DNA of 64,000 nt from Gibbula magus (Eukaryota > Mollusca > Gastropoda > Trochida > Trochidae), in NCBI GenBank assembly GCA_936450465.1, contig OW388305.1, positions 53,124,625-53,188,624 of the forward strand. The letters run 5' to 3'. Each line of letters starts with the position of its first letter. Position 1 is the first letter of the stretch. Under the pieces are notes generated by a model. It was given only the letters and a program-made list of their open reading frames with translations, did not search any database and was not told the DNA's origin. Both the position numbers and the translations under genes were made by a program. Positions 23,669-33,873 of this stretch are shown in pieces.

Positions 23669-23749
23669 TCATCCTCGATAATCCAGCGCTTTCGTTCCGA
23701 TAAATCTACACGATTTATCGGAACGTAAGCGCTGGATTATCGAGGATGA
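23669..23749. repeat. Palindrome with 37-base arms
   Basis: TCATCCTCGATAATCCAGCG (23669 on) pairs with CGCTGGATTATCGAGGATGA (ending 23749). The arms are 37 bases with one mismatch, around CTACACG. It lies inside the 2.24-kb transposon. Confidence 0.85.
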
Positions 23750-24455
23750 TACTCCCTTATAGCGTCGCTGATTATACCGACTATCGTATATACTAACATA
23801 CTATCCTGTCAATGAAGCAGCCTTTGTATAAAATCAGTATCGTAGGAACATTTGTCGCAATCATTCCATCATGTAAAATGTAATTTAGTTGTTTTGTTTT
23901 GTGTCCTTTCACATTTTAATATTGCGAATAATGTTCTAAAATCGTAACACTGTCATTTACTCACGTTCAAAAATCGTAATAGCACGTTCAAAATACGTAA
24001 CAGTAAAAACATAGGGTGCTTGTGTTTGAATGGAAATGTTGAAATCACGCGTGAATTAAATAGATTGCAGTCAGTTTTTACATGGAGATAAGAGGTTTTG
24101 AAGACTATCTCAATAAGAATTATTAAACAATAGTACTTAATTAGTGAATATTATGTCTCGAAAGTCAGAAAATATAAAAATTACAATAAACTGACTTCAA
24201 CTGTTAAAAAAAGATGACCAATGTTAATGAAATCATACCAACTTCTTAACAAATGTATTAGTGATCAGCGACCAGTAACACATATTACCATAGAAGATCC
24301 GTCTCTTTCACTCACGTGTGTTTCTAGTATGGGGGTACCTCCCCGTTGCAAAATCGGAACACCCGTGTGAAGCAGCGTAACAAAAACCCGTTAAAAAATT
24401 ATTCCTGCCGACGCAGGTCCCATACAGTGTGAATTGGATAAACAATTGTTGTTCA

Positions 24456-24683
24456 ATAATATAATAATAACACTTTATTGTCCGCAATACAATGTACATT
24501 GGAAATTTGGTTTGTGCATTCTGCACCCGGCAGCCACAGTGCAGCGCCAGTTAATGCGTTGTTCTGTCCTTATAATGCTGAGTGTCAAGCAAGGCAGCAA
24601 CAACTCCCATCTTTTAACGTCTTTTGGTATGACGCGACCGGTGATGAGCGGACACTCTACCAACTGAGCTACATCCCCGGTAA
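24456..24683 (-). mobile_element. tRNA-derived SINE, copy 1, B box deleted
   Basis: It is read on the minus strand. The head is 24631-24681 with an A-box-like TGTAGCTCAGTTGG, then a body shared with 37121-37375 and a 3' tail of TTATTATTAT. Compared with the second copy, about 24 bases between two CCGG words are missing, exactly the segment holding the B box. This copy therefore probably lacks Pol III promoter function. Confidence 0.75.
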
Positions 24684-25457
24684 TACTGTTAATACCTCGT
24701 TGCATGAACAATGGGAACTACTGGGTTGTTTGTGTTGTTTGCAAATCGAGTATTTATCCCCTCATGTTTGTATAGCAAACCCTCACTGTTTAACATAATC
24801 ATGTATTTTTGATTTCCCCGAAGTATATATATATATCGTATGATCACAATGAAGATGTTGTTATAAAAAAATCGTACTATTACTGCAGTCAAAATTAAAC
24901 GTTTATAGATACACTGCAAGTAGGATCATAACCTCACGAATAATTGAAACGTCACCAAAACGTCAAACAAAATTCTATCCAAGAGTGTTAAATACGACTG
25001 AAACAGAGTTCATCATGTCTCCAGGAGCCAACTAAACAGAATTTGAATTTGCAAATTAAGACCTGTTCATTTAGAGGTAAACTTGGATTATGGCTTCTTT
25101 TATGACATCGTACAGTAACGATGCCTCAACACATTTCTGTCAATGAAGGTTAGTTATGTCGACATATTAATTAAATTTCTACGTTTACAATTTTAAAACT
25201 TAAATGCCAAACATTTTTGCTATTAAATATTTTTTTAAAAGCGATGTCCGCACAACAAGTATATTTGAACATACTTCAAAATAAAAGTAGCATACTCTTA
25301 TGTATGATAGTTTTAGTACTTCTTAACAAAACACGACTGTGTCAATCGAAGACATTTAAAATACACTTTCTCCGGCAGCAGTATATGTTGAAAACTAGGT
25401 CACGTTTCTTTTGTTCGTCAGTGTATTTCCTTCCGCGAAACACGGATACAATGTTCC
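24684..25457. other. No feature supported
   Basis: An AT microsatellite lies at 24827-24836. No exon or array is supported. Confidence 0.4.
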
Positions 25458-25651
25458 GTTCCATAACAGCGAGCGCTTATAATCGCTCATTGATAGCTCA
25501 ATGTAGCGCTCAAGTAGCGCTCATTCTCTCTTGAACCACGGTGCAAATTCCTTGCTCGCCTTGCTACGTAGCGCTACATTAAGCAATCGCGTTCAAGAGA
25601 GGTTTAAAAGTAATCGCTCATTGAGCAATTACTTTGAAACCTCTCTTGAAC
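25458..25651 (-). mobile_element. Hairpin MITE, copy 2
   Basis: Reverse-oriented relative of 1053-1266. GTTCCATAACAGCGAGCGC starts it, and the GTTCAAGAGAGGTTTAAAAG palindrome (about 25590-25651) ends it. The palindrome has a few mismatches here. Confidence 0.7.
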
Positions 25652-26028
25652 ATGGCCCAGGTTACCGAAATGGTTTGTGGAATTGGCCTTCATTGCTCGC
25701 TCCAATTTCAAAGCGTTGGTAAGAAATTACCCAACACTAGTTGGACCTACTTTGAAGATGGAGTTAGATAAAATATAAAGTGTAAAAGTAGTTTGATAAA
25801 AGATCGTTAACAGGATGATCAGGTGACCAGAAGGAAATCAGAATTTACAAAAGTTACATGATTTAATATTACATATTTTGAAATATCGACAGCGACGTTT
25901 AAAGGCTTTGAAAAAACTCTTTCTTGAGATTGGAAGAGTGCGACTTGGGCAGATAGGTATAAATCCAATAAAATCCTTTTTAATATTTGTATGTGCATAT
26001 CGTGATAAGTGCAACAAAGGTTTTCCTC
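25652..26028. other. No feature supported
   Basis: Ordinary AT-rich sequence. Confidence 0.4.
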
Positions 26029-26129
26029 AATCTCATTGAAATCAGATTGAACCTAACACTCTAACCTCGCTTCGTTTCGGAAACGCAGCGAGGTTAGAGT
26101 GTGTGGTTCGATCTGATTTCAATGAGATT
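26029..26129. repeat. Palindrome with TCG-rich apex
   Basis: AATCTCATTGAAATCAGAT on the left pairs with ATCTGATTTCAATGAGATT on the right. Inner arms CACTCTAACCTCGC / GCGAGGTTAGAGTG surround the apex TTCGTTTCGGAAACGCA. This is a member of the CG-apex palindrome group. Confidence 0.8.
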
Positions 26130-27094
26130 AAGGTTTTCCTCGACTGCGACCTAAACTGCCAAGCAAACGAAAGTACACACCTCAGGCTTCGATTAATTCA
26201 ATATTTTAAAACAAATCAGAAACATTTGACTATGGCACGCTAAGTAGTTTGAATGAATCAAATTTTAGTTAAAATATATTTGTTAAATGAAGACAGGAGT
26301 CAGAAATGAAATTTACATCAACATGACCCCTACCATGTTTAAAATGTCGTAATTGTGTAAATAATCAGGCACATTTATTAATTTTCAATAATATATATCG
26401 ACAATATTTTTGGAAAATTATTTAAAATTTAAAATTTCATTTTTAATTTTTTTAAAAAACATGTAGTAGTATTCTTTGACTACTGACTGCACTATTCAAT
26501 TTTAGAGTATAACCGAAGACATCGAGATATGTGCAATTGAAAACCTTTCATATGATAAAACCAACAGAAGTGTGTACTTTCTTTTGCCTGGTAGTTTATG
26601 TTCCTGCGCTAGAACTCTGATACCCTCCGAGTCTCAGCTCTTCTCAAGTGACCAATTATCAGGCGATCTGAGAATTTGAAAAACATGAAACAACGCTGTA
26701 ATAAAACTCATCCGATGGTCTTGTAGGCTAGTTTTACTTCCCGTAACTACTGTATACATCTTACAGAAGTCAGAAGGTAGATTGAAATTGATCTCTCCCT
26801 GTAGCAGGCAGTGTGAGTTGGTGCCAGCAGAATAAGAAGCTTAACGTCGGTTGCTGGTCCATTACAAACCATTCATTTCACCTGATTACCCAGAAACACT
26901 CAGAAACCCAGAGACCGGAAGTAATCAAGTTCCAATTGGCGGTACAATAAACCCGTCTGTGGTTGATGGTCGTTGTATGGAGACAGAATTGGAGGAGCTT
27001 GGAGAATGATTACACGTCTTCTCCAAATGTCTTCTTATACTTCTCTCAAATTACCCTTTTGCGATACACGAGGCCACAGAGGGTCTTTATGGGA
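26130..27094. other. No gene supported
   Basis: 26760-26960 is less AT-rich but shows no open frame with matching splice sites. Confidence 0.35.
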
Positions 27095-27890
27095 ACGCGA
27101 CACACGTATTCAGAATGTTAAAGAACTGGTTATACGCGATGTGAGAAAACAGATTATTAGAAAGAACTGGCTATATGTGTGAGATGAGACATACGTATTC
27201 AGGTGTGCGATGAGACATACGTATTCAGGTGTGCGATGAGACATACGTATTCAGGTGTGCGATGAGACATAGGCCTACGTATTCAGGTGTGCGATGAGAC
27301 ATACGTGTTCAGGTGTGCGATGAGACATACGTATTCAGATTGTTAAAGAAGTAGCTATAGCTGTGACATAAGACATACGTATTCAGATTGTTTTAAAAAG
27401 AACTGGTTATATATGAATGTGTCAGATGATAGATACGTATTCAGATTGTTATGGGACTGGCTATAACTGGATATGAGACATACGTATTCAAACTGTTAAA
27501 GAACTGACTAGGCATTTGTGAGATGAAACATACGTATTCAGATTGTTAAAGAACTGGTTATACGTGTGAGGTGAGAAATACGTATTCAGATTGTTAAAAT
27601 TACTGGCTATAGGTCTGAGATGGAACATACGTATTCAGATTGGTAAAGAACTGACTAAAGGTGTGGGATGAGACATTCGTATTCAGATTGTTAAAGAACT
27701 GGCTATAGCTATAGGTTTGGGATTAGACACACGTATTCAGATTGTTAAAGAACTGGCTATATCTATAGGTTTGGGATTAGACACACGTATTCAGATTGTT
27801 AAAGAACTGGCTACAGATATGGGATGAGACATACGTATTCAGATTGTCAGAAAGAACTGCCTATATAGGTGTACAGATGAGATGAGTTTT
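27095..27890. repeat. TACGTATTCAG minisatellite with 26-bp and ~60-bp units
   Basis: The word ATACGTATTCAG recurs throughout. From 27192 to about 27330 it repeats every 26 bases (with GGTGTGCGATGAGAC). Before and after that, the spacing is about 50-65 bases with ATTGTTAAAGAACTGGCTAT as filler. The short units look like deletion derivatives of the long ones that then amplified. Confidence 0.85.
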
Positions 27891-28373
27891 AAGAGACATT
27901 GCTACTTTTGGTTGTTTGTAAAGGCGAATTTCGAGGGTTTTGTGTGCATTTGTGCTAATAATGTTTATCAACATAACCTTTTTCAAAGCTACTTTTCATT
28001 TATGGTATAAATTAACGTCCAGTGCCACTTGTTGAACAAGAGCTGTGTTCACTTACACTGTTAGGGCTTAATGAGATTCAATACGTTTTTAAATGTAATA
28101 CCAAATAAAGCATTTTGTAGACATTTAAAATGATTTGCATCCAACCTCGTTAACCTTCCTGTTCCTTGGTGTTTAGAATATATGTTGGCAGTACCAACAT
28201 GTATACGTTTGCTCCCTTCCGTCCCGCTATAAGGATAGAGACATGTCAGCAACACTCTTATTTTGAAAACGTCAGTTCCTCGGTGATTCACGAAAGGACA
28301 GGGATGTGAGTTGGTGTCATTTCTTTAAAACGTAGCCTAAATGTTCTTAGAAGGCCAACATGGTTCTAACACA
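27891..28373. other. No feature supported
   Basis: Sequence upstream of the promoter candidate. No exon is supported. Confidence 0.4.
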
Positions 28374-28408
28374 TGACGTCATATTATGTGACGTCATGCA
28401 CTATAAAA
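28374..28408 (+). promoter_or_regulatory. Paired CRE and TATA box
   Basis: Two perfect TGACGTCA palindromes (28374-28381, 28389-28396) stand 15 bases apart, about one and a half helical turns, and six bases further TATAAAA (28402-28408). A start site near 28432 would be expected from TATA spacing. TGACGTCA binds CREB/ATF-type bZIP factors (known). The same octamer recurs in repeats at 38-40 and 53.8 kb, so it may be repeat-borne. Confidence 0.45.
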
Positions 28409-28443
28409 GACTAGTAGTTCAGCTTGCATTACATCTCTGCTCC

Positions 28444-28542
28444 ATGACATCCATGTATGATTCAGCATCAGAGAATCGTGAGCTGGCGTGTTTGTGCTTG
28501 AATGATTTACTGCTTAAATGTTCCCAGTTTTGCAGGCATTAA
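28444..28542 (+). CDS. Short ORF downstream of the CRE/TATA promoter
   Basis: The first ATG after the inferred start site opens 32 codons, MTSMYDSASENRELACLCLN and on to a Cys-containing end, and stops at 28540-28542. A GTGAGC at about 28479 could be a donor, which would make this a first exon. There is no known domain. The call depends entirely on the promoter being real. Confidence 0.25.
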   Translation: MTSMYDSASENRELACLCLNDLLLKCSQFCRH

Positions 28543-29329
28543 CTTACACCATATGTTCTTGTTTATAAGCGCTGGTTATTAACAACAAGCTACAAGAAAC
28601 AACTACATAGGTCTACCTCCCAGTGACTGCATAATAACTCTCATCAGAAACCATTAAAACCTACAGGTACATATTTGTAAGAATGGTAACAAATACTGAT
28701 CAATATGTTTTATTAGTCGTTAATTATTTACATAATACTAAAAAAATTAACGTGCACAAGCTCCTAGAAACAGCTGGCTCGTTATCAAGCATATAAATTC
28801 ATAATTCGATAATTACCATTGTATGTCATACACTGTTGTTAATACGAACGCGCAGCGGGCGTTATTGATTAATAACAACCGGCAAATACTTGATGTCCTA
28901 CTGTGAAATTCCTATACGCCAACGTCCAATGAGCTATATAATATGTCGACATATGCCCACAACTCTAGAGTATGTATACATGTGACACTTCAATACAGAT
29001 GTTGAATATTATATGGGTTAGGTTACAACTTCATGTATCTTCAATCACATGCATTAAACTGAACAAGAACAAATATCGTATCAATTCTTAGTCAAATACT
29101 GTATCTATTTGCAGAGGACCGTGATAAACAAAGCAATAATTTAAGTTCATTTATTTCCATATTTCATGAAAACTCGTGAAAAACGTAAACCCTTCATGGC
29201 TTATAAATAGCTTACAACATAAAGTGTCAATATTCCATCTGATGCAATCAACATTTGCTATATAAAGAGCACAATGTGTCATCTGCTAGTGCATCCTGCA
29301 GGTCGAAATGATATGTTATTATTATAAGG
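28543..29329. other. No gene supported
   Basis: A short palindrome TTGTTAATA...TATTAACAA-like lies at about 28830-28875. The rest is AT-rich. Confidence 0.4.
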
Positions 29330-29466
29330 ATAACCCATGATACCGAGGATATGGTAAGGTTGTAGACCCTGATAGGAAGGAAAAACCCGAGGATGCGAAG
29401 CATCCGAAGGTTTTTCCTGACTATCAGGGTCTACAACCTTACCATATCCGAAGTAGAATGGGTTAT
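29330..29466. repeat. Long palindrome with CGAGGATGCGAAGCATCCG apex
   Basis: Arms from ATAACCCAT to ATGGGTTAT include GATATGGTAAGGTTGTAGAC / GTCTACAACCTTACCATATC and GGAAAAACC / GGTTTTTCC. The apex hairpin GATGCGAAGCATC is itself perfect. It belongs to the CG-apex palindrome group. Confidence 0.85.
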
Positions 29467-29624
29467 GTGTATTATCAACCGTTTTTGAGTGTAAACAGGC
29501 TTTTTACTTGTTATCTCGTTATATTGAGGATCTTGCGGATCCCTGGCGTTATATTGAGGATCCCTCGGTGATGTCAGCCTGTTAACAGCCGCGCTATATA
29601 TGAGTTTCTTTTGTATTCTCTTCT

Positions 29625-29705
29625 GTCCCCTTAGCGCAGTAGTCTGAGGCGTTGACTCATTAACTACAAGTGATGGTGGATACGGGTTCGAGACGCACTT
29701 TCTGC
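29625..29705 (+). pseudogene. tRNA-Met-like relic
   Basis: CCTTAGCGCAGTAGTCTGAG resembles the D-arm and A box of elongator tRNA-Met, ACTCATTAAC resembles its CAT anticodon loop, and GGGTTCGAGAC is a B box. The acceptor ends do not pair, and the anticodon and T stems are imperfect. It is therefore a decayed tRNA gene or the head of a tRNA-derived retroposon. Confidence 0.5.
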
Positions 29706-30311
29706 AAAACATTTGCTGTACATATTCTGTCGTAAACTTATGATTTAAAATTAGTCTAAGTTAGTTTCTTCAGACATTTACTTTCAAGCCGTCATCTTAA
29801 CAGATATATCAGGGTTTACAATCATTATAATTCCTTCCAACAGTGTTTACAAGTGTCTGTGTAAACCCTCCTGGAGGGAATTACAAGGTTGTAAGTCCCT
29901 CGTACCGGGTGATACGGTTTAGAAAGGTCGTTTCAAGTATCACGTTATATGGCTGGTAGGTTGATAAATGTATATACGTGGCCAATGTTGAGACGAAAAG
30001 ACCTAATATCTGAGGACTGCATGTAATTTCGCCGAACCTTCCAGGAATAGTCGGTTGCATTCTAAGCTTTCAATTAACACGACCGAAGGATGACAGATAG
30101 TTTCCTGCCAAGGAATAACACAATATTGCAATTGCATTTGATTGACGATCTGATAAAGACAATTTGATTCGGTAAGGATGTTTTCATAATAAATTAATCT
30201 AAAACTTTTTCTACAGTAATATTTTTAAAAAAATGCCTGAAACTGTTTTCTCTGCTCACAGGCTGATCTCACCATCGATTGACTAACCACTTGTTAGTAA
30301 ATACTTTTACG
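29706..30311. other. Short inverted repeat, otherwise nothing
   Basis: Around 29838-29890, ATAATTCCTTCC and GGAGGGAATTA face each other with GTTTAC/GTAAAC inside. No gene is supported. Confidence 0.4.
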
Positions 30312-30315
30312 TTAA

Positions 30316-30500
30316 AGGCGCTGTAGCACGATTTTGTGCAATGAAATAAAGTGCTCTCACAAGAATAAAAACAAGTGTTGCCAATGGCTAAATAATACTC
30401 CTGAATCAATAAAAAGGGTTCTAAAACGAACGTACATGGTTCGGTTAAGCCATGCGAGTACATTTCCCATCGAGCGGCCATTGTGGTGTTAACATTAAAA
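30316..30500 (+). mobile_element. Divergent half copy of TTAA MITE family A
   Basis: TTAA at 30312-30315 is followed by AGGCGCTGTAGCACG. It keeps the words GTACATGGTTCGGTTAAGCC and AAAATGGCCGC in the family order, but no right end is found. The CGAGCGGCCAT / ATGGCCGCTCG pair here forms its own palindrome. Confidence 0.55.
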
Positions 30501-30719
30501 TGGCCGCTCGAAGATAGTTCAAGTGATCTAACTGATGTAGCTATATCTAAACACTCAGAATAGAGTTTTAAACATGGAACTTTGGTGGAATGATCAACTT
30601 TCTTGCTGTGTGAACTCTCAAATTATCATGAGACCTACCTCTCACACTGAAGAGTTCCACACTACTGATGCTTTCTATAGGTTGCGACAGTGGTGTGGAC
30701 AGACTTTTCATTACTTGAA

Positions 30720-31397
30720 AGGTTCTACTTCATCGAGACCCATCCCCCCTCTTGTAACTGAAAATTCTGGGAAACCCGTCTGTTTCCACAGATTTTTAAA
30801 AAGCTCAAACATTAAATGAATGCTTTGTATCCGTTTGAATATTAATGATAGCGGCAAGAATGTACCAGCAATAAACCATCGCAGTTCTAACAGTTTATCA
30901 CATATCTCGATTATACTAAAAAAGAAGTATCAGATATGACCAAAACCATACAAGCTAAAAAATCATCTGGGCCAGATAATTTCCACATGACGGTTTTAAA
31001 AAGAATTTTTCCATCGATAGCTGCACCGGTTTGTATGTTGTTTAATATTTCATTGCGCGAATATATATTTCCAACTTTGTGGAAAAGGGCAAATGTTATT
31101 CCTGTTTTCAAGAAAGGAGATAAATCTCTCCCAAATAATTACAGACCTACTAGTCTGCTGTCTATACTTGGTTAAATTCTAAAAAGAATAATGTTAAAGC
31201 ATTTGCATAACCATTTTTATAAGCATAGTATATAAGCAAATTTCAATCAGGTTTTACTGCAAATCATTCTACTACATCCAAACTCATTGAAATATATCAC
31301 CATATTTGTTCATCCCTAGATAACCACCAACGTTACTGTATGGTATTTTGTGATAAATCCAAGGCTTTTGACAGGGTTTGGCACAAGGGTAAACACA
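30720..31397 (+). pseudogene. LINE reverse transcriptase fragment
   Basis: 30936-31173 encodes a piece with AKKSSGPDNFHM, then FPTLWKRANVIPVFKKGDKS and NNYRPTSLLS. These are the K-x-S-G-P-D and F-K-K-G-D-x-x-x-x-x-N-Y-R-P blocks at the start of non-LTR reverse transcriptases (established motifs). After a stop and a frameshift near 31175-31240, the frame resumes with FQSGFTANHSTTSK and FCDKSKAFDRVWHKG (about 31237-31392), the first catalytic Asp block. The F/YADD block and everything after it are absent. Upstream 30720-30900 reads like the linker before the RT domain. It is an L2/CR1/Jockey-type element, dead and truncated at both ends. Confidence 0.8.
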
Positions 31398-31973
31398 ACT
31401 CCTCGGTCTTCTGCTCCAAGAGAAACCTTAATATACGATAAGAGCTCACGTTTATATTTTACGGTATGTAAGTTAGATAACACACTTAAACTCGACTATG
31501 CATGGAAATGAATACCGTCGGTAAGATAGATTCGGGGAAGTATAAGACATCAAGCTTCGCTTTCGGCCTACTTCCCGCTCAGCTTTCTCACATTGTACCT
31601 CGGGTTTTACAATCCCAAGAATAACGTCTTTATCGTGTTTTATCCTACACGTAACTAGCATACAAATGATGGTTTATGATAGAATGTGTAAAAAACTATA
31701 GGCCTACTAAATGAGTAGGCCTATAAGGGCAGAATTTCTGTAACATTTTTCAAATAGCATTAGCAAAGGTTGTCTTGTAGTTATAATTGGTATAGAATCT
31801 TTACCATGGTATCAAATGGTTTAAAAGTAAACTTGTTGAAAGGATAAACATGAAAAGGAATAAAGATTCATCCTCGCAACAACAACGGATGACATGGACA
31901 AACTTTTCTTCGCGTTGAGCACCGGTGTAATATATTTACAGTCTCACCTCGTGAAAGCACAATCAATTGAACT
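31398..31973. other. Hairpin, otherwise no feature
   Basis: TATAGGCCTACT and AGTAGGCCTATA form a perfect 12-bp-arm hairpin near 31697-31725. No exon is supported. Confidence 0.5.
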
Positions 31974-32319
31974 GTGGAGAACTCACAAAGTCAGGGATGG
32001 TATTACAAAGACACGGGCCGATCTACCCGTGACAATAACCTAGGCGCTGTGTCAGTCGCCGGCAGAAAGCAGCCAGGCATAACATCGATTCAACGTACAT
32101 TGTCCACCGGATATTATTTCAGGGGAAGCATAAGTATCGTTCACACAGTGCTCTGTATCGCCAGCAAGGCTAGATCTGGTTGTGTGCTGTGCTCAGTGAC
32201 AGTGTATGGAAGGTGGACAGTAGAGATATGTCGTAGGCTACGGATTAGTTCGTGTTGTGTACATTCAGATGGATATTTATGAAAGATTCTGTGAAAGGAT
32301 AGAGAAATCTGCTTGTTAG
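31974..32319 (+). other. Candidate exon or GC-richer transcribed block
   Basis: A 346-base patch, richer in G and C than its surroundings, ends in a consensus donor, TTAG|GTGAGT at 32319/32320. An open frame of 102 codons (31974-32282) fits inside but has no recognised motif and stops before the donor, so a 5' UTR exon is as likely as a coding one. Downstream, TTTTGACAG at 32366 could be an acceptor, but the intron would be only 47 bases. Confidence 0.25.
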
Positions 32320-33544
32320 GTGAGTCTTGTTGCTTTTTAAAATTGATTATTGTGACGATTTTGACAGGTGTCACCGGCTCGTTGTTGATAATGCCAGTTT
32401 GGAAGCGCTTGCATTGCCATCTGATCAATCGATCGTGCATTCCACTGTTGTTTCGCGTTGTCACTACCTATGGAGCAATTTTATTATCCCGAGCAATAAT
32501 TCACTCCAATAATATTTCCTGGGGTGATGTAGATTTCAGCTGTCACTTGAAATAGACACGATTTGTCGGCCTATTACATCTACACCTAAGTTCTAACTGC
32601 ATCGGCCCAAACTAGCATCACCAACTCAAGCCAATATGGCATCGTATTATTCCAGTGGAACTAACTTGAAAGCTCTCATAGTCCCATTACTCTTTTATAA
32701 AGTGCATATGTGTTTCTTTGTTAGCAACTGTCTGTTCAATAGACCTAGCCCGGCCCCAAGCATATAGCCTATCTGTACACAAATTGCTGTGCTGGTATTT
32801 TGTAACTGCATCGTTTGGTCTTACTAAATATTGCTGACACGATCGAATGTTACTGTTTATATGTCAATACATTATATAGACAGAACTGTCAATGTGAGTT
32901 ATTTTTCATAATTTCAGCCAATTTATTATAGTAACATGTTTACTTGATGTGTCTATAATGTGATACCTACATGTTTTTGGAGCACTGAAATCAATCTGAA
33001 TAGGTTTCCTTGAATAGGTATAAAGACATTTGGATTTACATTTGATGAAAGAAATCATTTTGGTAAATCATCTAGGCCTATTCGGTAATATGTTTATTTA
33101 GATTTAAGGGCGTAGCAGGAGTGCAATAGAACAGTTCCATATCCACAACACTATTAATAAGAGAAATAGAGGCTAAAGTACTATACTGACCTTTGGGGTC
33201 CATGAAATTTACATTCCAAAATTTTCAAATGTGGATTTAAACCCCTGAACTCCCCTCTGGATTCCCCCACTAGCCATTTTTAATGTCATTAAAAAATTCT
33301 TGAAAACTATTTTTCCAGACCTTCAACCTTTAGATAATAACTCATGCAAAGCTTGATAAGTAATAGAGCCAATGGCTATATTTTGCAGTGATGTTTTGGA
33401 GGAGTCAAACGTTAATCTGGGAAGTTAGTGTCTTCAAACTTACAGACTCTTTAAGCCCGAGAACTTATTTTGTTTCTTCACTTCCAAAATGATACTTTGA
33501 AGTTTTAACTTCATTTGAAATCGATCTAATGTGCATCTGCCTGT
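32320..33544. other. No supported feature
   Basis: Short open frames near 32327-32555 lack motifs. The rest is AT-rich. Confidence 0.35.
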
Positions 33545-33718
33545 TAAACTGGGTACCCGTAACCTGACAGCTTCCCCCTCCAAGCATAACTCACACCAGT
33601 CTCTCACTGACAAAATTAAGTCTTGCAGCATTTCATAAGTTTTTTCTTGTCAGCATATCAAAGTGCTGCACCTTTATTTGGTAGGTCAAGAAGAAATCTC
33701 TAACACAGAAAAGCAACT

Positions 33719-33873
33719 AAGTGCAACATTATTTAAATTAGCCAGTGATAAACTCAGGTGTGAGGTAAGTGCAACATTGTTTAATTTAGCCAGTGATAGA
33801 CTCAGGTGTGAGTTAAGTACAACATTGTTTAAATTAGCCAGTGATAGACTCAGGTGTGAGTTAAGTACAACAT
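33719..33873. repeat. 48-bp minisatellite, left part
   Basis: Unit starts at 33719, 33767, 33815 and 33863 are exactly 48 apart. Each reads AAGTGCAACATTGTTTAA, then ATTAGCCAGTGATAGAC, then TCAGGTGTGAGTT. The fourth unit is cut after 11 bases by the insertion at 33874 and resumes at 37023. Confidence 0.92.

Larger units (their letters stand above)
22186..24429. mobile_element. 2.24-kb DNA transposon with 69-bp TIRs and 5-bp target duplication
   Basis: The left end starts CACTGTATGGGACCTGCGTC. The right end is its inverted copy. The two agree for 69 bases with two mismatches, then diverge. TGAAT occurs at 22181-22185 and 24430-24434, a 5-bp target duplication. CAC termini with 5-bp duplications are found in Transib and RAG-like transposons (known family rule), but the sequence after CAC does not match the Transib heptamer closely, so the superfamily is open. 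No transposase frame of useful length is present. Inside are an exon-like frame (22779-22895) and a 37-bp-arm palindrome (23669-23749). The element interrupts the GAAT array. Confidence 0.78.

Noticed and set aside
24364..24429. ACAAAAACC word in the transposon end, equal to the nonamer of antigen-receptor recombination signals
   Set aside because: It is in the wrong orientation relative to the CAC end and about 41 bases away, neither a 12 nor a 23 spacing; chance is the simpler reading.
30574..30819. Separate 81-codon protein gene
   Set aside because: Its end reads like the linker before the LINE RT domain that follows; better taken as part of that dead element.
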